Shown here in pieces: positions 1 to 6,182 of a DNA stretch of 8,916 nucleotides. The position numbers were made by a program, and so were the translations under genes. The first letter of the stretch is position 1, and each line of letters begins with the position of its first letter. Origin of the DNA: Pseudomonadota bacterium (lineage in GTDB: Bacteria; Pseudomonadota; Alphaproteobacteria; Rhizobiales; Hyphomicrobiaceae); contig QGVC01000129.1 in the NCBI GenBank assembly GCA_003242645.1, forward strand, positions 1 through 8,916, read 5' to 3'. The notes under the pieces were generated by a model. The model was not told where the DNA came from, did no database searches, and saw only the letters and a list, made by a program, of their open reading frames with translations.

Positions 1-1
1 G

Positions 2-2242
2 TCGACGCTGCTTCAGTACCTTGGGGAGAAAGCCCGGGCAGCAAAAGCCCACTGGATCGAGTTCGAGTGCCTGCCAGAGGCCCGGCGTGCCCCGCTCCAC
101 GCCGTTCGCCAGGGCCTGCGCAGCCTCCTCGTCAATGGATCGGGCGGATTGGCAGAGTTCATCTCCGCCTTGGAAGATACCGACCGTAGTCTGTTGCAGT
201 TCCTCCTGGAGCAGCGCGAAGGGGGCCCCGATTTCCGGCTCGACATGGAGGGGTCGCGGCAGGAACGGATTTTCTCGATCCTGCTGGATTGGATAGCGGA
301 ACTGAGCAAGACCAGCCCGATCGTCCTCGCGTTTGAGGATCTGCATTGGGCCGACCAGGCCACTCTCGACCTCGTCGCCAGGATCGCCAACCGGCTCCCA
401 AACCTGGGGCCGGTTGGACTGGTGTACACGTCACGTGCCCCGGAGTGGCACCAATTCAAAACCGAAGCGGACCGCTCTCGGCTTAGCCTCTCAAGGTTGG
501 CACCAGAGGAAATCAGACAGCTCCTCGCCTGCAGTGAAATCGGGTCGGCGCTGTCGCCCACGATGCGGCGGCGGATTGCCATCCGTTCGGAAGGAATTCC
601 GCTCTTCGCGTTGGAGCTGGCACGCCTGTGCGCCAACTGTCCTGAGAACGACCGGTTGGACCTGCTCCTGGAGCCGGGGCCCCTGAACACGATCTTGTCG
701 GCGCGCCTTGATGCCCTTGGCAATCTGAAGTTGTTGGTCCAGGCGGCCGCAATTATCGGGCGCGAGTTTGACGTCGAGGTTCTCGGCCTCGTCCTGCAAA
801 TGGAGCCGTCCGATCTTATCGAGGACCTGCAGCGCCTCGAGAGATCAGGAATCCTCCAGCCCCTCCCCTGCCGGAAAGGGTCGACGCGCTTCCGGTTCAG
901 CCATGTGCTCCTCCGCGAGGCAGCATATGCCTCGGTCCTCGAGGCGCGACGCGCCGAGCTCCACTATCGCACCGCCGAAGCCTTGGCCAAGGACGAGCGT
1001 GCGGCGGATGAGGCCCCAGAGATCATTGCCCGGCACTACGCGGCTGCGGGCGACCCAAAGAAGGCATTGACATGGTGGCTCAAAGCGGGCGCGAGGGCTT
1101 CCGAGATGGCTGCGACGAGGTCGGCCGTCCACCACCTCACTCAGGCGCTTGCCGTCATTCGGCAAAATCCAGGCGCTGCGAACCCGCAGGAGGCGGTGGC
1201 AGTCCTCCGCCTGCTTGGCGCCCAGCTCGTGTCGCTGAAGGGAAACGCCGCACCGGAGGCTGTCGAGACCTTCCGGCGCTGCCTTGATCTCTCTCGTGAA
1301 GCACCGGCTGCTGATGGCGAGTTCGACGCCTTATGGGCTCTCCACACCTGCCATCTCGTTCGCGGAGAGATCACCGAGGCGCTCGCCGTTGGGGAGCGTC
1401 TGACGGACAAGGCTAACAGGGACGGCAGCGAAGAGCGCCGTCTGCGCGCGCACCGGGTTCAGGGTCTCGCCAAGCTCCTGAACGGGCAGCTCGATGACGC
1501 TTTCCGGCACCTTAGGCTGGCGCTGGACCTCTACGATGAGGCCCGTCACGCGAGCCTCAGGTTCCAGTACGCATCGGACCAGGGTGCTTTGGCCCGAGCC
1601 CACCTTGCGTGGGGCGAGGCGATCGCGGGGGACATCGTTAGCTCCAACCGGAATGCCGAGGCGGCCCTCGCGCTGTCCTCCCGGCTGCGGCATCCTCACA
1701 CCAGCGCGCACGTGTTGTGCGTCCTTGCGGCGCGGGCGCAGACGCTCGGTGAGCGAGCGACCGCATCCGCCCTCGCCTACGCTGGCAGGGTCATCGCCGA
1801 GCGGCACGAGTTCCCCTACTGGATCGCCTGGGCGGATATCATCCTCGGCTGGAGCCAAGCCTACGACCTCGGCTACGAGGCCGCCATTCACCAGATCGAG
1901 AAAGCGATCGGGGCGTATCGCCGCACAGGCGCTGGCCAGGCCCTCCCCTACGCGCTCCTACTTTTGGCCGATGTGGCGCTTAAGTATGATCGTCCGCACC
2001 GTGCCTTGTCGGCTGCCACCGAAGGGTGGCAGCTCGCCGAGCAGTATGGCATTATGCTCTATGCGGCCGAGCTGCTGCGCCTTCGCGCAGTGGCCAAAAT
2101 TCGGTCGGGATCGGAACTGGGCGACGTTTCACAAATCCTGGAACAGGCAGAGCAATTGGCAGCTCGCCAGGGTGCGAAAACATTTTTCTGCCGGATTGCG
2201 GAATTTCGGCTACACTTTGATCGGCGGCAAATGGTTTCTTAA
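2..2242 (+). CDS. AAA-type ATPase with C-terminal TPR-like repeats, 5'-truncated
   Basis: The reading frame is open from the first base, giving 746 residues before TAA, so the true start is upstream of the window. The first codons read STLLQYL, which fits the tail of a Walker A motif (GKST-LL) whose lysine codon would end in the base at position 1; the P-loop itself is therefore just outside. Walker B is clear at window residues 109-118 (LAFEDLHWAD), followed by YTSRAP (142-147) and the SEGIPLFALELARL stretch (about 196-209) that matches the 'GNPLF-EEL' region of AAA_16/STAND ATPases. From about residue 290 the protein is helical and rich in A/L/R/E, as in degenerate TPR repeats. This arrangement is known from MalT/LuxR-type regulators, PknK-type kinases and class III adenylate cyclases with AAA-TPR tails; the N-terminal effector domain that would decide among these is not visible. 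It is followed by a 673-bp gap, so it is probably not in the prkA operon. Confidence 0.88.
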   Translation, partial: STLLQYLGEKARAAKAHWIEFECLPEARRAPLHAVRQGLRSLLVNGSGGLAEFISALEDTDRSLLQFLLEQREGGPDFRLDMEGSRQERIFSILLDWIAELSKTSPIVLAFEDLHWADQATLDLVARIANRLPNLGPVGLVYTSRAPEWHQFKTEADRSRLSLSRLAPEEIRQLLACSEIGSALSPTMRRRIAIRSEGIPLFALELARLCANCPENDRLDLLLEPGPLNTILSARLDALGNLKLLVQAAAIIGREFDVEVLGLVLQMEPSDLIEDLQRLERSGILQPLPCRKGSTRFRFSHVLLREAAYASVLEARRAELHYRTAEALAKDERAADEAPEIIARHYAAAGDPKKALTWWLKAGARASEMAATRSAVHHLTQALAVIRQNPGAANPQEAVAVLRLLGAQLVSLKGNAAPEAVETFRRCLDLSREAPAADGEFDALWALHTCHLVRGEITEALAVGERLTDKANRDGSEERRLRAHRVQGLAKLLNGQLDDAFRHLRLALDLYDEARHASLRFQYASDQGALARAHLAWGEAIAGDIVSSNRNAEAALALSSRLRHPHTSAHVLCVLAARAQTLGERATASALAYAGRVIAERHEFPYWIAWADIILGWSQAYDLGYEAAIHQIEKAIGAYRRTGAGQALPYALLLLADVALKYDRPHRALSAATEGWQLAEQYGIMLYAAELLRLRAVAKIRSGSELGDVSQILEQAEQLAARQGAKTFFCRIAEFRLHFDRRQMVS

Positions 2243-2279
2243 CGGGAAACCCGAAACGTCTGACACCGGATATCAAGCT

Positions 2280-2309
2280 CCGGAATTTGCGCAATAATTC
2301 GGCATTTTT
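2280..2309 (+). terminator. Weak terminator-like hairpin after the ATPase gene
   Basis: About 38 nt after the TAA, the arms GAATT and AATTC (extended by CC/GG with one bulged G) enclose an inner TTGCGCAA, and the structure is followed by CATTTTTG. A hairpin followed by five T suits intrinsic termination. The stem is AT-rich and short, so the call is tentative. Confidence 0.33.
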
Positions 2310-2518
2310 GCTTTGAAGGCGGGCGTTGGGATGTGCCGTCGGGAACCTCAGAAGCCTCGCCGCGTCCTCCACTTTAGACGTGATTGCGCAGCGTTCTGAT
2401 ACCCGGAATCAGTTTATGGTCGAGATGGATGAAACGATCGCATCTGCGGTCGAGACAGCAGGGTATCGGGCCTTGACGCCGGACGGGGTGCAGCGACGAT
2501 ACCGAGCGGCGCCAATTG

Positions 2519-2543
2519 GCACTTTGGCCGAACCAAAAAGTGC
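2519..2543. repeat. Imperfect inverted repeat
   Basis: GCACTTT (2519-2525) pairs with AAAGTGC (2537-2543). GG and CC continue the stem inward after a two-A bulge, around a CCGAA loop. It has no T run and lies far from the next start codon, so it is more likely a DNA site or a relic of an intergenic repeat than a terminator. Confidence 0.5.
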
Positions 2544-2654
2544 GAGCGTGCGTTTGATTAGCTGCGTCCGTTTCGAGTGTCCGGAGCAGACCGGAAAGCC
2601 GTTCATTAACATCGGTGGATCAGCCGTCGCAGTGCGGCACGATCGTTGCAGCGA

Positions 2655-2675
2655 CCCACTTCTGCCAGAAGTGGG
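2655..2675. promoter_or_regulatory. Perfect palindrome, candidate operator
   Basis: CCCACTTCTG (2655-2664) and CAGAAGTGGG (2666-2675) are exact reverse complements around a single central C. There is no T run after it, and the symmetric arms with a 1-nt centre look more like a dimeric protein-binding site than a terminator. It ends 8 bp before the candidate sigma-54 -24 element, so it is placed to affect prkA operon transcription. The half-site CCCACTTC recurs at 2838-2845 in the leader. The binding protein is unknown. Confidence 0.6.
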
Positions 2676-2683
2676 CGCTAGGG

Positions 2684-2698
2684 TGGCCGGCCTATTGC
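2684..2698 (+). promoter_or_regulatory. Candidate sigma-54 (-24/-12) promoter for the prkA operon
   Basis: The sequence TGGCCGGCCTATTGC compares with the consensus TGGCACG-N4-TTGC. It has TGGC and the following G at the -24 side, TTGC at the -12 side, and the required 10-bp distance between the invariant GG and GC; the two mismatches are in the AC of the -24 element. Taking the C of TTGC as -12 puts transcription start near 2710, about 206 nt before the prkA ATG. In Escherichia coli the homologous yeaGH genes are linked to NtrC/sigma-54 control, which supports the reading. No activator site was identified beyond the adjacent palindrome. Confidence 0.5.
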
Positions 2699-2791
2699 GT
2701 GCTGGCTCGGGGAGAAATCGAATTTCATTTGGCCGCAATCGAGATGTAGCGCGACTGTGTTAGGATGACACAAGGCGGTGATGAAGAAGTG

Positions 2792-2860
2792 ATGGCGCTT
2801 GAAGCGGGCAAGCGCATTGCCAAGTGGTTTGAAAGAGCCCACTTCAAGCTTGATAGGTGA
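2792..2860 (+). CDS. Possible 22-residue leader peptide upstream of prkA
   Basis: ATG at 2792 opens a 22-codon frame ending in TGA at 2858-2860. The product is basic and looks amphipathic, with the core GKRIAKWFERAHF. Its start overlaps by one base (TGATG) the stop of a preceding ATG-AAG-AAG-TGA mini-ORF at 2781-2792, which has AAGG 5 nt upstream. Its own stop overlaps the next mini-ORF by one base in the same way. Its coding sequence contains both halves of an 8-bp inverted repeat (2797-2804 and 2842-2849). It could be a translated leader controlling prkA or a chance frame; no homologue is recognised. Confidence 0.25.
   Translation: MALEAGKRIAKWFERAHFKLDR
2797..2849 (+). promoter_or_regulatory. 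Leader inverted repeats with mutually exclusive pairings
   Basis: GCTTGAAG (2797-2804) is the exact reverse complement of CTTCAAGC (2842-2849). An alternative stem pairs AAGTGG (2822-2827) with CCACTT (2839-2844). The two stems share bases 2842-2844, so the RNA could not form both fully. Such competition is what attenuator-like leaders show, but the stems are only 8 and 6 bp and no downstream terminator is evident. Confidence 0.3.
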
Positions 2861-2919
2861 TGGCGGGAGGCCACGTCATCACGAGAGTGGTGAGATCGCG
2901 AGAGCGAGAACAAGCATGA
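2860..2919 (+). CDS. Possible 19-residue mini-ORF coupled to prkA
   Basis: ATG at 2860 begins in the stop of the 22-codon frame (TGATG). The frame runs 19 codons to a TGA at 2917-2919, which overlaps the prkA ATG as ATGA. The product is Arg-rich (TRVVRSRERE) and has no recognisable domain. A GCGA/TCGC hairpin with a GAGA tetraloop (2896-2907) lies at its end, over the weak prkA ribosome-binding region. The exact start/stop overlaps suggest translational coupling, but a frame this short could arise by chance. Confidence 0.22.
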   Translation: MAGGHVITRVVRSREREQA

Positions 2920-4862
2920 CCTCCGCAGACGAGATTTTTAGCCTCTACGCGCAGAGTTACGATCGTCAGAAGCAGCACGAGATGACGCTGCGGCAGTATC
3001 TCGAGGCCTGCCGCGACGATCCGATGCTGTATGCCAGTGCAGCCGAGCGGATGATGATCGCGATCGGCGAGCCGACGCTCGTCGACACATCGAAGGATCC
3101 GCGCCTTGGCCGCATCTTCCAAAATCGGACGATAAAAATTTATCCGACTTTCAAGGACTTCTACGGACTCGAGGAAACGATCGAGAGGATCGTCGGCTTC
3201 TTCCGCCATGCCGCGCAGGGGTTGGAGGAACGTAAGCAGATCCTCTACCTCCTGGGGCCGGTTGGGGGTGGCAAGTCGTCCTTGGCGGAGCGGCTCAAAG
3301 AGCTGATGGAGCAGTGCCCGGTTTACGTCCTTAAGGCAGGCGACGAGATAAGCCCCATCTTCGAGAGCCCGCTCGGACTGTTCGATCCTGTGACGATGGG
3401 TCCCGTGCTGGAGGACAAGTACGGCATCCCGCGGCGCAAGCTGACCGGGCGGATGTCGCCTTGGGCCGTTAAGCGGCTCGACGAGTTCGGGGGTGACATC
3501 TCAAAATTCAAAGTGGTTAAGCTATACCCTTCGCGGCTGCGGCAAATCTGCATCGCAAAAACCGAGCCGGGCGACGAGAATAACCAGGATATCTCTTCGC
3601 TTGTCGGCAAGGTCGACATCCGCAAGCTGGAGTTCCACGGCCAGAACGACGCCGACGCATACTCGTACTCGGGCGGCCTCAATCGCACAACGCAAGGGCT
3701 TCTCGAGTTCGTCGAGATGTTCAAGGCGCCGATCAAGATGCTGCACCCGCTGCTGACCGCGACGCAGGACGGCACTTATGTCGGCACGGAGAACGTGGGT
3801 GCGCTACCTTATCAAGGCATCATCATCGCGCACTCCAACGAGAGCGAGTGGCAAACATTCCGTTCCAACAAGAACAATGAAGCGTTCCTGGACCGCATCT
3901 GCGTCATCCAGGTCCCTTATTGCCTCCGCGTAACCGAGGAAAAGAAAATCTACGAAAAGCTGCTGGCGCAAAGCGAGGTCGCCGGTGCTCCCTGCGCACC
4001 CGGCACGCTCGAGTTGTTGGCTCAGTTTTCGGTGCTCACTCGCCTCAAGGAGCACGAGAACTCGAGCTTATACTCGAAGATGCGGGTTTACGATGGCCAG
4101 AGCCTCAAGGATACGGACCCGCACGCCAAGACGCTGCAGGAATATCGCGACGCAGCGGGCATGAGCGAGGGCATGGACGGCATGTCCACCCGGTTCGCGT
4201 ACAAAGTGCTGTCGGAAACGTTCAATTTCGACACGCACGAGGTTGCCGCGGATCCCGTCCACCTCATGTATGTCTTGGAGCAGGCGATCCGCCGCGAGCA
4301 GTTGCCCGAGGAGCTCGAGAACCGGTACATCGAGTTCATCAAAGAGGAACTTGCGCCGAGGTACGCTGACTTCATCGGAAACGAGATCCAGAAGGCGTAC
4401 CTAGAGTCCTACCACGACTTCGGGCAGAACCTCTTTGACCGCTACGTTGCTTACGCCGATGCCTGGATCGAGGATCAGGACTACAAGGATCCGGACACCG
4501 GCCAGCTGATGAACCGGCAGCTTCTCGATCAGGAGCTTTCAAAGATCGAAAAGCCTGCCGGCATCGCGAACCCGAAGGACTTCCGCTATGAGGTGGTCAA
4601 GTTCGCCCTCAGGGCTCGCGCGAAGAACGGCGGAAAGAACCCGAGCTGGACGTCTTATGAAAAGATCCGCGAAGTCATCGAGAAGCGGATGTTCAGTCAG
4701 GTCGAGGATCTGCTTCCGGTAATCAGCTTCGGCGCCAAGAAGGATGGCGAAACCGAAAAGAAGCACGAAGAATTCGTGAGCCGCATGATATCCCGCGGGT
4801 ATACGCACCGGCAGGTCCGGCGTCTCGTGGAATGGTACATGCGGGTCAAGAAATCGGGATGA
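2916..4862 (+). CDS. prkA: PrkA family AAA+ serine protein kinase
   Basis: This encodes 648 residues and aligns by eye throughout with Escherichia coli YeaG (about 644). The N-terminus TLRQYLEACRDDPMLYASAAERMMIAIGEP is the family signature. The Walker A motif GPVGGGKSS is at residues 114-122, preceded by QGLEERKQILYLL. FLDRICVIQVPY lies in the AAA+ module, and the C-terminal third is the PrkA domain. Family members are cytosolic ATPases reported as serine kinases and induced in starvation or stationary phase; their substrates are poorly known. ATG 2916 is chosen because similarity begins there. An in-frame TTG at 2799 would add 39 residues with no counterpart. The ribosome-binding site (GAGCGAGAA) is weak, which may mean translation depends on the overlapping upstream mini-ORF. 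It is followed 18 nt later by yeaH. Confidence 0.96.
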   Translation: MTSADEIFSLYAQSYDRQKQHEMTLRQYLEACRDDPMLYASAAERMMIAIGEPTLVDTSKDPRLGRIFQNRTIKIYPTFKDFYGLEETIERIVGFFRHAAQGLEERKQILYLLGPVGGGKSSLAERLKELMEQCPVYVLKAGDEISPIFESPLGLFDPVTMGPVLEDKYGIPRRKLTGRMSPWAVKRLDEFGGDISKFKVVKLYPSRLRQICIAKTEPGDENNQDISSLVGKVDIRKLEFHGQNDADAYSYSGGLNRTTQGLLEFVEMFKAPIKMLHPLLTATQDGTYVGTENVGALPYQGIIIAHSNESEWQTFRSNKNNEAFLDRICVIQVPYCLRVTEEKKIYEKLLAQSEVAGAPCAPGTLELLAQFSVLTRLKEHENSSLYSKMRVYDGQSLKDTDPHAKTLQEYRDAAGMSEGMDGMSTRFAYKVLSETFNFDTHEVAADPVHLMYVLEQAIRREQLPEELENRYIEFIKEELAPRYADFIGNEIQKAYLESYHDFGQNLFDRYVAYADAWIEDQDYKDPDTGQLMNRQLLDQELSKIEKPAGIANPKDFRYEVVKFALRARAKNGGKNPSWTSYEKIREVIEKRMFSQVEDLLPVISFGAKKDGETEKKHEEFVSRMISRGYTHRQVRRLVEWYMRVKKSG

Positions 4863-4880
4863 GGAGGTCGAGAGCGGGGC

Positions 4881-6182
4881 ATGTATATCGTCGACCGCCG
4901 TCTAAATCCCAAGTCGAAGAGCCTTGGGAACCGTCAACGCTTCCTGCGGCGCGCCAAGGCCGAAATTCGGGAAGCCGTGCGCGAGGCCTTGAAGCGCCGC
5001 AAGGTCTCCGAGGTCGATGGCGGCGAAAATATCCGTATTCGGTCGAAAGGTCTGCGGGAGCCATCGTTCACGCTCAGCTCGAACACGGGCGAGCGCGACT
5101 TCGTCTTGCCCGGGAACCGTGAATACCAGGTTGGCGACGTTATCCGTAAGCCTGACGGCGGCGCCGGAGGTGGAGGCCACCGCGGCAGCCCCGACGGGGA
5201 GGGCGAGGATGATTTCGTCTTCAGCTTGACCCGCGAAGAATTCCTCGACCTCTTCTTCGACGATTTGAAGCTGCCCAATCTGGTCAAGGCGAAATTGAAG
5301 GATCTGCGCGCGCCGGAGCCGGTTCGCGCTGGCCTGACGACCGACGGACCGCCTGCCAAGCTCAACCGCCTGCGAACCATGCGCAACAGCCTCGCGCGGC
5401 GCATTGCGTTGCGGCGGCCTCGGCTGGTCGATATCCAACAATTGGAAGCCGAAATTGCTGCGGAGGAGGCTCGCGAGCAGCCAGACGAGCAGCGGCTTTC
5501 GGAGCTCCGGGCTAAGCTATCTCACCTGATGCACTTGCGGAAGGTCGTGGCCTACATCGACCCGATCGACCTGAAATACAATCGCCACGAACGCCGCCCG
5601 AAGCCGAAAACACAGGCTGTCATGTTTTGCCTGATGGACGTTTCGGCTTCGATGACGGAGTCCTTAAAGGACCTCGCCAAACGCTTCTTCATGCTGCTCC
5701 ACCTGTTCCTGTCACGGCATTATGCCGAGGTGGACATCGTTTTCATCCGTCATACGACCACTGCACAGGAAGTCGACGAGGAAACCTTCTTCCGGGATAC
5801 GGAGTCCGGCGGCACGGTCATTTCCACAGCGCTGGAGGAAATGCTTCGGGTCGTGAATGAGCGCTATCCGCCCGAAGATTGGAACATCTACGCCGCCCAA
5901 GCTTCCGATGGGCATAATTTCGACGATGATATGGAGCGCTGCGTGACCCTGCTGGAGCGGGAGATCCTCCCGATCTGCCAGTATTTCGCCTACATCGAGG
6001 TCATGCCCGAAGCGCAGATTGCGCCAATGCAAAGCGTTGCCTGGGCTGGTTACAGCGAAATTGCCGCAAATCATCCGCATTTCGCCATGCGGCGCGTCTC
6101 GTCTCCGAGCGAGATTTATCCGGTGTTTCGCGAGCTGTTCTCCGGCTCCGTTTCTGGCAGCGAGGAGAGAGTAGCGAGATGA
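4881..6182 (+). CDS. yeaH: YeaH/YhbH family protein (DUF444, VWA fold)
   Basis: This encodes 433 residues and matches the UPF0229/DUF444 family over its length. It starts with the family signature IVDRRLNPKSKSLGNRQRFLRR, then has a Gly-rich linker (about 93-107), DDFVFSLTREEFLDLFFDDLKLPNL, a charged helical stretch (about 180-220) and a C-terminal von Willebrand A-like domain. The metal-ion site is intact: DVSAS at 253-257, GGT at 310-312 and ASDG at 341-344. IYPVFRELF near the C-terminus is also typical. The protein is cytosolic (no signal peptide) and of unknown biochemical role, nearly always encoded beside prkA. GAGGAGG (4861-4867) overlaps the prkA stop and lies 13 nt before the ATG, a rather long spacing. 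Its TGA overlaps the spoVR ATG by 4 bp, so the two are probably translationally coupled. Confidence 0.96.
   Translation: MYIVDRRLNPKSKSLGNRQRFLRRAKAEIREAVREALKRRKVSEVDGGENIRIRSKGLREPSFTLSSNTGERDFVLPGNREYQVGDVIRKPDGGAGGGGHRGSPDGEGEDDFVFSLTREEFLDLFFDDLKLPNLVKAKLKDLRAPEPVRAGLTTDGPPAKLNRLRTMRNSLARRIALRRPRLVDIQQLEAEIAAEEAREQPDEQRLSELRAKLSHLMHLRKVVAYIDPIDLKYNRHERRPKPKTQAVMFCLMDVSASMTESLKDLAKRFFMLLHLFLSRHYAEVDIVFIRHTTTAQEVDEETFFRDTESGGTVISTALEEMLRVVNERYPPEDWNIYAAQASDGHNFDDDMERCVTLLEREILPICQYFAYIEVMPEAQIAPMQSVAWAGYSEIAANHPHFAMRRVSSPSEIYPVFRELFSGSVSGSEERVAR

Larger units (their letters stand above)
2243..2709. other. Long intergenic region upstream of the prkA operon
   Basis: No convincing gene is seen here. 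The stretch contains a weak hairpin with a short T run close to the upstream stop codon, an imperfect inverted repeat (2519-2543), a perfect palindrome (2655-2675) and a sigma-54-like motif (2684-2698). An open plus frame (ATG at 2416, stop at 2763) and an open minus frame cover parts of it. Neither resembles a known protein, and the plus frame runs through the palindrome and the promoter motif, so I read the region as regulatory or decayed. Confidence 0.5.

Noticed and set aside
1..6. GTCGAC (SalI site) exactly at the window start, hinting at a cloning boundary
   Set aside because: The same hexamer occurs several times inside the window (for example in prkA and at the yeaH start), so it carries little information.
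1331..1891. Long antisense frame (186 codons) within the ATPase gene
   Set aside because: Mirror of a GC-rich coding frame; the plus-strand gene has clear ATPase motifs and continuous similarity.
2409..2738. Minus-strand frame of 109 codons in the same gap
   Set aside because: Composition rich in Arg, Ser and Pro is typical of chance frames in GC-rich DNA, and there is no ribosome-binding site or family resemblance.
2326..2763. Open plus-strand frame of up to 145 codons (ATG at 2416 gives 115) in the gap before prkA
   Set aside because: No recognisable domain, poor start signals, and it runs through the palindrome and the sigma-54-like motif. Codon use in its middle is not implausible, so a protein search could reopen it.
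2799..2915. N-terminal extension of PrkA from TTG at 2799
   Set aside because: The extra 39 residues have no counterpart in the family, and similarity begins at the ATG at 2916.
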